The notes under the pieces are model-generated. The model did not search any database, was not told the origin of the DNA, and was given only the letters and a program-made list of their open reading frames with translations. DNA of 64,000 nucleotides from Clostridium thermarum (GTDB taxonomy: Bacteria; Bacillota; Clostridia; Clostridiales; Clostridiaceae), in NCBI RefSeq assembly GCF_006351925.1, contig NZ_CP040924.1:3477501-3541500 (forward strand), read 5' to 3'. This document shows, piece by piece, positions 51,932-60,427 of this stretch; the first letter of the stretch is position 1; each line of letters starts with the position of its first letter. The translations under genes and the position numbers were made by a program.

Positions 51932-54900
51932 TTATACTGCTTGTTTTAATTGTTTTATTCTTGATTTTATAAGCACAAAGAATATTAATCCTGTGAGCAA
52001 GTTTACAATAGCGAAAGTAACATAGGTGTACAGTCTAACATTTCCGTTATATCTTACAGAGATAGTATATTGAGATTCATTTCCATTACTATCCAAGGCG
52101 CTGATAACAATATTATTGTTTCCATAACTCAGCTTTATCACCTTCATAAAGTCTCCGGTTTCATTTACTTGCAAAGATTCTCCATTTACAGTCAGCTGTG
52201 AACCTGCTTCTGTTTTTCCGCTTATTGTCAGTGTCTTTTTATCAGCAACAAAATCCTTATAGCTTCTGTGCATTTGCAGTACCGGAGCCTTGGAGTCCAC
52301 CGTATACAGCTTATCTATACTGTTAATCATGCCATCAGCTTCACTGGTTATTCTTATTTCGTTTACTCCTTCTTCAAGATTTATATAGTAGTTTCCAGAC
52401 TTTTTAATATCCTTCTTATACTCCTGGTTATTCAATATAATCTCTGTGGTTCCTTCCTTTAACAGGTCTATATTTGCAGCAACCTTATTAATATTAATTA
52501 CTTCCTTGTCCGGATTCCATAGTATCTTCACCAAAAGCTCTCCTAAGTTTGTGGAACTCATATCTATTACTTCTGACAACGGTCCTTCAGTACCATTATA
52601 ATTATAGGCAGCAACTTTGTATTTCTTATTCATTGCTACATTTTCAATAATTATGTTTTCGGAGAAGTACTGTGTTACTGAGTTAGCAGGATTAATATTT
52701 CCTGCATGGTCGGTTTCATATATTCTTACTCCCTGAATATCGCTGTTAGTCAATGGCTTAGGCTTCAATACCAGGTTACCATTAGTTATATAAACCCTTT
52801 CAAATTCAACCTTAGGCGGTGTGTTTGGATCTGTTATAGTTATGGGTGTATTGAAGTATCCAAAGCTTGGTACTGACTGTCCATTGTCAATGGAGGCGAA
52901 GATATAGTAGTCTCCCACCTTATAGTCACTCATATAAATGTTTACTCCTGTACTGTATACATCGTAAGCAATATCTGAGCTAAGCAACAGCTCATCTTTG
53001 AAGTCTTTAGTACTGCTGGCATATACATTGATTACTGCACCAGCCGCATTTTGGCAAGCCCAAGTTATATTTAAATATCCGTTTTCAAAAATCACATTAG
53101 ATATGGTTATACTTGGTTGCACAATGGCAGTTTCTGTATCAGTACTTCTTCTCTCTGCACCATCAAAACCATATTCCTTTATATGATTACCATTATCTAT
53201 AATTACAGAGTCATCTATTATCTTAAATTGGCTATCCGCAGCACTGCCTACAGTTCCCCTATAAATACCTGTCATGCCGGTTTCGTCCATGGATAAATTA
53301 CCATTACCGGATATCAGGCCAACTTTGTCGTTGTTTATCTCTATGGTGCTGCCTCCAAAATAAGGTGCTTCGCTCATGAAGGCGCTCTTCAAATTCAGCT
53401 TTACCTTATCATTTTTTAGTTCTCCAGCCAAGTTGTACTTACCATTCTCCCCTCTTTCGATGATTATTTCACCAGTAAGCTTTGAATTTCCCACCGCCTT
53501 AACAGCTTCCCCTTTGGATACAACCTTTATAAAAGCTGTCTGAGGGTCTATAATTTCCGTAACCTTCTCAGAGAACTGAATTCCGCTCTTACTGAAATCC
53601 ACGGCCAGTGCTTTGCCGGAATTAACAGTTATCTTTTGTATTTTAAATTCTTTGGCTTCATCCTCTAGAGTTATATCATAGGCACCTTTGTATTCAATCA
53701 TCTTGTCGCTCCAGTTTTGTCTATATTCAATTTCTCCGTTGCCTGTCCATACATCTCCTTCATTGGTAATTTTGGAATTTCTGATAGTGAAGCCTTCATT
53801 ATCATAATAAAGGTTTTCTGCTTCAAGCTTAGCCTTCTCTGAGTCCAGTTTAAAACTAACTATGTTCGCCTCAGAATAGTAGCCATTCTGTTCCTTTATA
53901 ACCCCAATTCTTCCAAAGGAATTAACAGAAAAATCATCGTTTATTACAATTTTTTCAAGATATAGTTTAAGCTTTTTATATTCTCCACTGCCGCTATCTA
54001 TAAAAATCTCTCTTGTTTCTCCATTAATACTGAATTCTCCGTCATTAAGTAATACCTTTTTGTTATTGACCACCTTATATATCTTACCTGTACCTGTTAT
54101 ATAGTTATTGTCATTAATATACAAATCCCCATCAATGGTTATTGTATCATTTATAGTAGTTATTCCCCTGAATTGTTTTCCGCTGTAAGAACCTTCTGCG
54201 TTAGGATTGTTTATAACATTCCCCTTTAAGGTAATATTGCCATAAACTGCAGTGGTATAATTTTCTTCTCCCTTCACCAAAATGCTCTGCGGGGCAGAGT
54301 AAATGTTGCCATCTCCATCCTCCAAGTACAGAGTATATCTTCCCTGTTCAAGATACCAAGGAAGTTCTACTGATACTTTAGTTTCACTGCTTTCTTTGAT
54401 GTCCAACACTACCCCGTCTAAATATGCCTTACCTATCTTTTTACCTATACTTGCCTCTGTGAGATTTACAGTCACTGAAGGCTTACACTCAGCCTTCTGC
54501 TGAATGTAAATTTCTCTAGGAGATATTGCGGAGGCTACAATTTCATAACCATCCGTGATGATGTCATTATAATTTTCAGAATAATTTTTAACAGCAAAAA
54601 TTTCCTCACCAGGATACTCAAGTTTTATTTGTCTAAGCTCTTTATCTGCGCCAACTGCTTCATAATCAATTCTTACAATATTATTAAGCTGGTCTCTTAT
54701 AATATCATACATGTCATCAACTTCATCGCCGCTCTTTACGTGAAGGTATTGTCCACCGGTTTCATAGGAAATCTTCTGTAATACCGTATTGTCTTCAGCT
54801 AAGCCAATTGAGAACACCGGAACCCCCATTTCTTTAGCTCTGTCTATCACATGTGGAACCAAAGTTTGATTTTCATCATAGCCGTCAGTTAAAAGAACAA

Positions 54901-56590
54901 TGGCCCTATTGCCTACCTTATCCTGAAGCTTCGTCAAGCACTCGTTCAAACTACCAAAGATATTTGTACCTCCTGCAGTATATACAGAATTGATACTGCT
55001 TTTCAGAGTTTCTTTACTTCCTGACCCTTCAAAGTCCGTTAAAAATTCTATACTGTCATCAAAAACAGCAAATAGTATTCTGTCATTATCATTCATTTTA
55101 TCTACAAACTTTATGGCTCCATCCTTAGCATTCTCAAGTCTGCCGTCAGACATACTGCCGCTGTTATCCATAACCAGTACTATATAAGTCTCCGTTTCAT
55201 CTTTAGTTTTAAAATCAAAATTCTTAATCTCAACTCCGCTGTCTACTAATTTAAAATCCTTTTCATTCAAGTTGTCCCTATCAGGTCCGGTAAACTTAAA
55301 ATAAGCTGATATCTTTGGATACTCTGAACTATCAACTTTTATCAGTTTCATAGATGTATTTTTTGTACTGAAGTAATTAACAACATAGTCATTCCAAGTA
55401 GCAGTATTCTTTTTGCTATACCATTCCTTAACAGAATATTTGCTCAGGTTATTTGCTATCCTTTTACTTGAGTCATTTGTAGGTCTGTCCAGCTTTAAAA
55501 CATTAATTAAGGTATAGATTTCATCTTCCTTATCATAATACTTGTTTATTAATTCCATGATATTGTCCATAACCACTTTAGCTTCTTCTTTATTCTCTGT
55601 GAGAACTAAGTATTTTGCCTTTTGCTGTTGTATATAAATACTTTTCTTATGTTTCTTTATTACATTATCTATACTTTCTTTTATAGCTTTTGTACTTTTT
55701 TTGCCTTTAAGTAAATGTCCTAACCCCTTGTTTTCTGTATCATAACCAGTTTCATCACTATTTAACTCATCCAGATATAGTTCCGTCAATAAGTAAGCTG
55801 TCTCTTCATCCTTTATGTCACCATATCTCAAAGCTTCAAGGGCAGATTCATTATCACCTATAACCATATAGGATCTTCCTAGAGTTTTTAAAATTAAAGG
55901 ATCTTCTTCTACCTTTGCAGGCTGCTTCTTTATAATTTCAATTGCCTCGTAAGCCCTTCCTTGCTCAATAAGAACAAAAGCCTTAGAATATGTTGCATAT
56001 ACATCTCCTTTTTCCCCATATTCTAATATAAGTTCCTCTGTCCTTTCATTAGAACTTTCTATTATTTTTTCATCTATTTTAGCAATTTCATTAACATACT
56101 GTATTTCGTCGGTACTTTCGCTAAGTTTTTGTGAAACCTCAATCAAATCCTCATATTTGTTTTCATCCTCTTTATTACGTTTCATTGCAGTTTCAAAGGC
56201 GTCCTTAGCCTCATTATACCTTTTCTGCCCAATATTTATATATCCCATCAGCTCATAAGCTTCATAGTCCTTTGGCCGGCTGTCAATTAGTTCCTCAGCA
56301 ATTACCTGTGCTTCATTGAATTTTCTCTGCATAAAATAAGCAGAAGCCAGCCCAACCCTGGCATTTTTATTTCCATTATCTATGCTTAAAAATTCCTTAT
56401 AATATTCTTGAGCCTTTAGCGGCTCATTATATTCCATAAAATGCTGTGCTAAAAATAGCTTTTCTGCTGCCATTTGCCTTCTTTTGCTATTATCAGCATC
56501 AGCCATTAGTATCAAGATAATGCCTGCGGCCATCATCAATATTACAACCAGGCTAACTATAAGTCCTTTCTTGCTTCCTTTCTTACTCAT
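51932..56590 (-). CDS. Giant membrane-anchored surface protein: TPR + VWA + beta-rich repeats
   Basis: 1552 residues. N-terminal membrane helix (about 10-30, positive-inside), TPR-like helices (about 35-380), a VWA domain (about 468-645) with complete MIDAS residues (Asp475, Ser477, Ser479, Thr542, Asp569), a long beta-rich region (about 700-1400), an Ig/cadherin-like domain (KTLTISGKTEAGSQLTVNG, about 1450-1515) and a final helix (about 1520-1542) followed by KSRIKQLKQ. Both ends are cytoplasmic-side, leaving about 1480 residues outside the cell. The metal-dependent VWA domain should bind a protein or wall ligand. The start overlaps the kinase stop by four bases (translational coupling). Last gene of the operon; target unknown. 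Confidence 0.9.
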   Translation of the reverse strand: MSKKGSKKGLIVSLVVILMMAAGIILILMADADNSKRRQMAAEKLFLAQHFMEYNEPLKAQEYYKEFLSIDNGNKNARVGLASAYFMQRKFNEAQVIAEELIDSRPKDYEAYELMGYINIGQKRYNEAKDAFETAMKRNKEDENKYEDLIEVSQKLSESTDEIQYVNEIAKIDEKIIESSNERTEELILEYGEKGDVYATYSKAFVLIEQGRAYEAIEIIKKQPAKVEEDPLILKTLGRSYMVIGDNESALEALRYGDIKDEETAYLLTELYLDELNSDETGYDTENKGLGHLLKGKKSTKAIKESIDNVIKKHKKSIYIQQQKAKYLVLTENKEEAKVVMDNIMELINKYYDKEDEIYTLINVLKLDRPTNDSSKRIANNLSKYSVKEWYSKKNTATWNDYVVNYFSTKNTSMKLIKVDSSEYPKISAYFKFTGPDRDNLNEKDFKLVDSGVEIKNFDFKTKDETETYIVLVMDNSGSMSDGRLENAKDGAIKFVDKMNDNDRILFAVFDDSIEFLTDFEGSGSKETLKSSINSVYTAGGTNIFGSLNECLTKLQDKVGNRAIVLLTDGYDENQTLVPHVIDRAKEMGVPVFSIGLAEDNTVLQKISYETGGQYLHVKSGDEVDDMYDIIRDQLNNIVRIDYEAVGADKELRQIKLEYPGEEIFAVKNYSENYNDIITDGYEIVASAISPREIYIQQKAECKPSVTVNLTEASIGKKIGKAYLDGVVLDIKESSETKVSVELPWYLEQGRYTLYLEDGDGNIYSAPQSILVKGEENYTTAVYGNITLKGNVINNPNAEGSYSGKQFRGITTINDTITIDGDLYINDNNYITGTGKIYKVVNNKKVLLNDGEFSINGETREIFIDSGSGEYKKLKLYLEKIVINDDFSVNSFGRIGVIKEQNGYYSEANIVSFKLDSEKAKLEAENLYYDNEGFTIRNSKITNEGDVWTGNGEIEYRQNWSDKMIEYKGAYDITLEDEAKEFKIQKITVNSGKALAVDFSKSGIQFSEKVTEIIDPQTAFIKVVSKGEAVKAVGNSKLTGEIIIERGENGKYNLAGELKNDKVKLNLKSAFMSEAPYFGGSTIEINNDKVGLISGNGNLSMDETGMTGIYRGTVGSAADSQFKIIDDSVIIDNGNHIKEYGFDGAERRSTDTETAIVQPSITISNVIFENGYLNITWACQNAAGAVINVYASSTKDFKDELLLSSDIAYDVYSTGVNIYMSDYKVGDYYIFASIDNGQSVPSFGYFNTPITITDPNTPPKVEFERVYITNGNLVLKPKPLTNSDIQGVRIYETDHAGNINPANSVTQYFSENIIIENVAMNKKYKVAAYNYNGTEGPLSEVIDMSSTNLGELLVKILWNPDKEVININKVAANIDLLKEGTTEIILNNQEYKKDIKKSGNYYINLEEGVNEIRITSEADGMINSIDKLYTVDSKAPVLQMHRSYKDFVADKKTLTISGKTEAGSQLTVNGESLQVNETGDFMKVIKLSYGNNNIVISALDSNGNESQYTISVRYNGNVRLYTYVTFAIVNLLTGLIFFVLIKSRIKQLKQAV

Positions 56591-58521
56591 CTTTTCTCAC
56601 TCTCCCTTATTCTCCTCAAATAATCTTCTGCCTGTTTTGATTCCTCAGAGTCAGGTTTAAGGGATATTCCCATTTGTAAATACTCCTTAGCTCTGGAATA
56701 ATCCTTCCTTTCTGTAGACTTTTCATTTTCTGTAACTATAGCAAGATAACCCATTTGAAAATAAGCTGAGGCATATGACTTATCCGTTGCAATAGCCTTT
56801 TCAAAATACTCAAAAGCTTTAGTATACTCCTTAAGAATTCGGAAGTTCATACCCATTTTAAGGTATATTTCCTTATCTGGCGAAGCAGCCATTATATATT
56901 CTTCAAAAATCTCATTACTCTTCCGTGCAAAGTCTTCATTTTCTTCATTCCAGGCAAGTCTTTGATACATCTCACCGGTTTTATATAAGATTTCTAAGTC
57001 CCCGCTAAACTTTCTTTCTGCCTCCTCAAGAATAGATAATGCTTTACCGCCATCCCCTTGCTGTTCTAATAGCTCAGCATAAAACAATACATATCTTTTA
57101 TTGGACGGATCAATAGCCATTGCACTCTCAATACTTTTTTCAGCTTCCTTTAGGCTGCCTTTCCCTCGGAGGATTTCTGCTTTTAAGTAACTTACGTAGC
57201 TATCCGCCTCATCTTCCCTTTCCAACTCCCCTGCTAGTCTTTCAGCAGAGCTAAAATCCTTTTTCTTTACATAAACAACACATAAGGCTTCTTTTGCCTC
57301 TTTATAATTCTCATCTTCTTCCAGAGCCATCTTTAAATAATCTTCTGCTGAAGTGTAATCACCAACTTCAGCATAGGCTCTGCCTATTACATAAAACAAT
57401 TCCTTATCAGCTTTTATTTTTTCTCCATATTGTTCATAATTGCTTACTGCCTTATCACTTTGGTTTTGTCTGATATAAATTTTATATAATTCCCTATAAG
57501 CCTCAGGATATTCAGGTTTTTCTATAGTTAAGTCCACCAGTTCTTTTTCCGCAACAAGTACCTCACCGTTTTTATACTTCTCTAAAGCAGCACTGACATT
57601 GCTGTTATATCTATTAAAGTTCCTTTCTTTTAAACCTTTATAGACTACGTTGGCTGTACCTAATAATGTTATGAATATTGCCCCTATGACGGTATATTTT
57701 ACTACAGTCCTCAAATTCCGGTGAGTAATTCGTTTATTTATCTTTTCTATATTGTTTAAGTCCTGCATCATCTCCATAATATTGTTATATCGTAAAGATG
57801 GATTATCTCTTAAACATTTCATAATTATCTTTTCCATAGCCGGTGTTACATTACTATTTAGGTCCATGGGCTTTACTATAGATGTTTCCGGGAGATTTCT
57901 TTTGTCTCTGGGAGGCTTTCCTGTTAGGAGAGCATACATGGTTGCTCCCAAATTATATATGTCCGTCTTCTCATCAATATAGCCCCGGTACTGTTCCGGT
58001 GAGGCATAACCCGGTGTACCATAGCTTTTTACTTCCTTTTCACTGCTGTATTCCTTGGCTATACCAAAATCTATTACCTTCACCTTGCCTTGTTTATCAA
58101 TCATAATATTTTCCGGCTTCATATCTCTATATATAATAGGTGGACGATGTGAATGGAGATACTGGAATACACCACAGACTTCCTTTGCCCAGCTAATTAC
58201 AGTTTCTTCTTCAAAAGGTCCTCTTTCTCTCAGTAACTTATCAAGAGAGACACCTTCTATATAATCTTCAACTATGTAGATGTAATTATGGATTCTGAAT
58301 ATGTCTATTATTCCGGGAAGGCTTGGATGCTTTAATCTTCTCAATATATCTGGTTCCACCAGCAAATCGCTCAAACTGCCGTTAACAAGTCTCATTTCCT
58401 TAATGGCCCAAAGATTTTTCAGAACTATATGTTTGGCTTTGTAGACTCTGCCCATGCCTCCCTGGCCTATCACCTGTACTATTTCATATTTATTATCAAT
58501 TATATCTCCAATATTGAGCAT
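56587..58521 (-). CDS. Membrane Ser/Thr protein kinase with extracellular TPR domain
   Basis: About 644 residues. The kinase domain (residues about 10-260) has a complete set of motifs: GQGGMGRVYKA, the lysine in WAIKEM, YRDMKPENIM (catalytic Asp), VIDFGIA, and the ASPEQ segment. A membrane helix (about 275-293) precedes about eight TPR units (310-640) on the outside. Bacterial Hanks kinases usually carry PASTA repeats there, so this is a variant for sensing a protein instead of muropeptide. The ATG at 58521 lies eight bases after AGGAG; a GTG at 58530 is too close. It lies in one operon with FHA-domain genes whose products read phosphothreonine. Confidence 0.94.
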   Translation of the reverse strand: MLNIGDIIDNKYEIVQVIGQGGMGRVYKAKHIVLKNLWAIKEMRLVNGSLSDLLVEPDILRRLKHPSLPGIIDIFRIHNYIYIVEDYIEGVSLDKLLRERGPFEEETVISWAKEVCGVFQYLHSHRPPIIYRDMKPENIMIDKQGKVKVIDFGIAKEYSSEKEVKSYGTPGYASPEQYRGYIDEKTDIYNLGATMYALLTGKPPRDKRNLPETSIVKPMDLNSNVTPAMEKIIMKCLRDNPSLRYNNIMEMMQDLNNIEKINKRITHRNLRTVVKYTVIGAIFITLLGTANVVYKGLKERNFNRYNSNVSAALEKYKNGEVLVAEKELVDLTIEKPEYPEAYRELYKIYIRQNQSDKAVSNYEQYGEKIKADKELFYVIGRAYAEVGDYTSAEDYLKMALEEDENYKEAKEALCVVYVKKKDFSSAERLAGELEREDEADSYVSYLKAEILRGKGSLKEAEKSIESAMAIDPSNKRYVLFYAELLEQQGDGGKALSILEEAERKFSGDLEILYKTGEMYQRLAWNEENEDFARKSNEIFEEYIMAASPDKEIYLKMGMNFRILKEYTKAFEYFEKAIATDKSYASAYFQMGYLAIVTENEKSTERKDYSRAKEYLQMGISLKPDSEESKQAEDYLRRIRESEKR

Positions 58522-58532
58522 CCTTTTCACTC

Positions 58533-58853
58533 CTAGTTAAAGTTGTCTGTACTATTATCCCCCACTTCAATAGCCTCCACCCACATACTTTCTGTGGCAA
58601 TATCCTCCGTAGCCAAACCTTCTGCTACTGTACTTATAGCTGTATTACTAGTAGTTGTAACTGTTCTAACCATGGAAGTTTCCATATTGTCAATGTTTTC
58701 CGCAGGCATAACAAATTCAGAGTCTATGCCTGACTGCTGCTTTTGCATATTCTTTCGCTTTATTAAAAAACCACAAAAGGAAAATATAGCTAAACCCACT
58801 GCAAGGACCAATAAGTATATTCCTCCCAGCATCATAAATAAGCTTTTATACAA
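58533..58853 (-). CDS. Small membrane protein with Thr/Ser-rich cytoplasmic tail
   Basis: About 106 residues: one membrane helix (about 5-30), a basic cluster (KRKNMQKQQ) marking the cytoplasmic side, and a tail rich in Thr, Ser and acidic residues (TVTTTSNT, ATEDIATES). I do not recognise a family. The location between a Ser/Thr kinase gene and FHA-protein genes makes the tail a candidate phospho-acceptor site, which is inference. The TTG start at 58853 lies eight bases after AAGGAG; a GTG at 58862 overlaps the SD. Confidence 0.75.
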   Translation of the reverse strand: MYKSLFMMLGGIYLLVLAVGLAIFSFCGFLIKRKNMQKQQSGIDSEFVMPAENIDNMETSMVRTVTTTSNTAISTVAEGLATEDIATESMWVEAIEVGDNSTDNFN

Positions 58854-58872
58854 GATCCTCACTCCTTAAAAG

Positions 58873-59559
58873 TTAATCAAATATGAAGTCCTTAATAATA
58901 TCCTTATAATCCTTAGGGTATAGGTAAGTTGCAATACTTATGAAATCCCATTTTGAATTTACCGACACCAAAAGCTTAAACCGCACCTCATCTCCAACCT
59001 TAAAATAACTTATTATCAATTGCCTGGGCAGCTTAAGGGAAATCTCTATTATCCCTTTTTTCTTATCTACCTTGATGTTTTTAAAGTTCTTTTCTATAAA
59101 ACCTAAGGCCCACCCCTTTGGCAGCTTTAAGCTTCCCATATTCATGTCGTCCAATTTGATACTAAGCTTGTGCTCATTTATATCAACCTTAGACTTAATA
59201 ACAAATTGAGTAGGCATTGATAAAATATCCGTATCTACATAAAAGATAAGGTTTCCATTATCTATCTTGCAGTGAAGTCCTTTTATCTTATTATTGCTGG
59301 AGTTTAATTTTTCCACCTGCCAATATAAAATGTCATTAAGCTCTCTTTCAGTAAAATTAAAATCAAACTCCATCTTTTCCTCACTGATAATTTTCCCTAG
59401 GGACCCTAAAACCTCTTTACCAATAATGTAGTTGAAAGTTTCCCTGTTATTATCGTCTTCAGTAAACTTGACCTTTGGGGATATACTGTAAGCAAAGATA
59501 AATATGAAACCAGATATTATTAAAACTGTAGCAATGAGTAATAATAGGCTTTTTTTCAA
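58873..59559 (-). CDS. Membrane-anchored YpmS-like (DUF2140-type) protein
   Basis: About 228 residues. A single N-terminal helix (about 5-25) anchors an extracytoplasmic beta-rich domain whose pattern (FNFTERELNDILYWQV, GNLIFYVDTDILSMPTQFVIKSKVDI) recalls the YpmS/DUF2140 family, which is thought to handle lipids or lipoproteins. The match is by eye and moderate. AGGGGG lies eight bases before a TTG at 59559, and a GTG and an ATG lie just upstream (59568, 59565), so the exact start is uncertain. The upstream 70 bases hold a phosphatase remnant. Confidence 0.75.
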   Translation of the reverse strand: MKKSLLLLIATVLIISGFIFIFAYSISPKVKFTEDDNNRETFNYIIGKEVLGSLGKIISEEKMEFDFNFTERELNDILYWQVEKLNSSNNKIKGLHCKIDNGNLIFYVDTDILSMPTQFVIKSKVDINEHKLSIKLDDMNMGSLKLPKGWALGFIEKNFKNIKVDKKKGIIEISLKLPRQLIISYFKVGDEVRFKLLVSVNSKWDFISIATYLYPKDYKDIIKDFIFD

Positions 59560-59571
59560 ACTCATCACCCC

Positions 59572-59640
59572 CTAAACCATTACTGCAGCAATGATTAAAT
59601 TGTCTGTACTTCCTTTATGCATAGCATACTGAGCAGTTTT
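59572..59640 (-). pseudogene. C-terminal remnant of a PP2C-type phosphatase
   Basis: Between the FHA gene and the YpmS-like gene, a reading frame out of phase with the FHA protein encodes about 22 residues ending in MHKGSTDNLIIAAVMV and a TAG stop. GSxDN followed by hydrophobic residues is the last conserved motif of PP2C Ser/Thr phosphatases and occurs at the same distance from their C-terminus. There is no start codon, and the rest of the gene is absent. A deletion that removed a PP2C gene except its 3' end is the simplest reading; a chance match is not excluded. Confidence 0.5.
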
Positions 59641-60412
59641 AATCAAATAAGAAAGTAACTTCACTGGCAGCAAATTTTACCACATCATTATTAAATATTT
59701 CTTTTTCACCCACTACCTTTTGTCCATTGATAAAGGTTCCATTCTTACTGTTTAAGTCTACCAGGAAGAATCTGTCCTTTTTAGAGTAAAGCATTGCATG
59801 CTTTCTACCAACAGGATTTTCTTCAAGGACGAACTCGCAAAGCTGTGGGTCTCTACCTATATTTACAACATCTTCCTTTATTACATATTCTGTTTCAACA
59901 CCATTTTTTACATACTTTAATCTTGCCTTTGGCCCAGGCTCTTCAACATTTAGAAGTTGAGTTTCACACAAATTACTGTTTGTGACTTGGATATCCTTTG
60001 ATAACAATTCAGTTTCTGCACTTACCGTCTTTTCAGCTGCATTACTGTTTAACATTACTGTCTTTTCATTTTCAGTCATCAGCAATACTTCAGGTATAAT
60101 ATTTCTCTGAATTTTATTTACTGCTGTATTCTGTATATTAACTACATGTCCATTGTTTTCAGTTTGTCTAGGTTGTGGTTGAACATTTCTAAAATCAGCA
60201 TTTAAAGTCTCTGTCTTAAAATTGTCTGGTGTTCCGTTCAAGTTAGGTTTTACATCAGCAAATTGTTTTTGTTGATACATGTTATCCATAACTTTCTTCT
60301 TCCCTGATGATTTAATTGCCACTATCAATATTATTATTAATAAAAGTATCACCACACCGGCAACCGCTGTAATCAAAATATTATCCTTTATAAAGCTAAT
60401 AAAATCACTCAT
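59639..60412 (-). CDS. Membrane protein with a cytoplasmic FHA domain
   Basis: 257 residues: one helix (about 13-33) followed by KSSGKKK, so the C-terminal part is inside; a polar linker (about 45-165); and an FHA domain (about 175-257) with VNIGRDPQ, VGRKHAM and LNSKNGTFING. The Ser usually found before RxH, which contacts the phosphate, is Gly here, so phospho-binding may be altered. The ATG at 60412 lies eight bases after GGAGG; the open frame continues upstream to a TTG at 60427. Follows the FHA-ABC gene by 15 bases. Confidence 0.9.
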   Translation of the reverse strand: MSDFISFIKDNILITAVAGVVILLLIIILIVAIKSSGKKKVMDNMYQQKQFADVKPNLNGTPDNFKTETLNADFRNVQPQPRQTENNGHVVNIQNTAVNKIQRNIIPEVLLMTENEKTVMLNSNAAEKTVSAETELLSKDIQVTNSNLCETQLLNVEEPGPKARLKYVKNGVETEYVIKEDVVNIGRDPQLCEFVLEENPVGRKHAMLYSKKDRFFLVDLNSKNGTFINGQKVVGEKEIFNNDVVKFAASEVTFLFD

Positions 60413-60427
60413 TACTGTTACCTCCAA

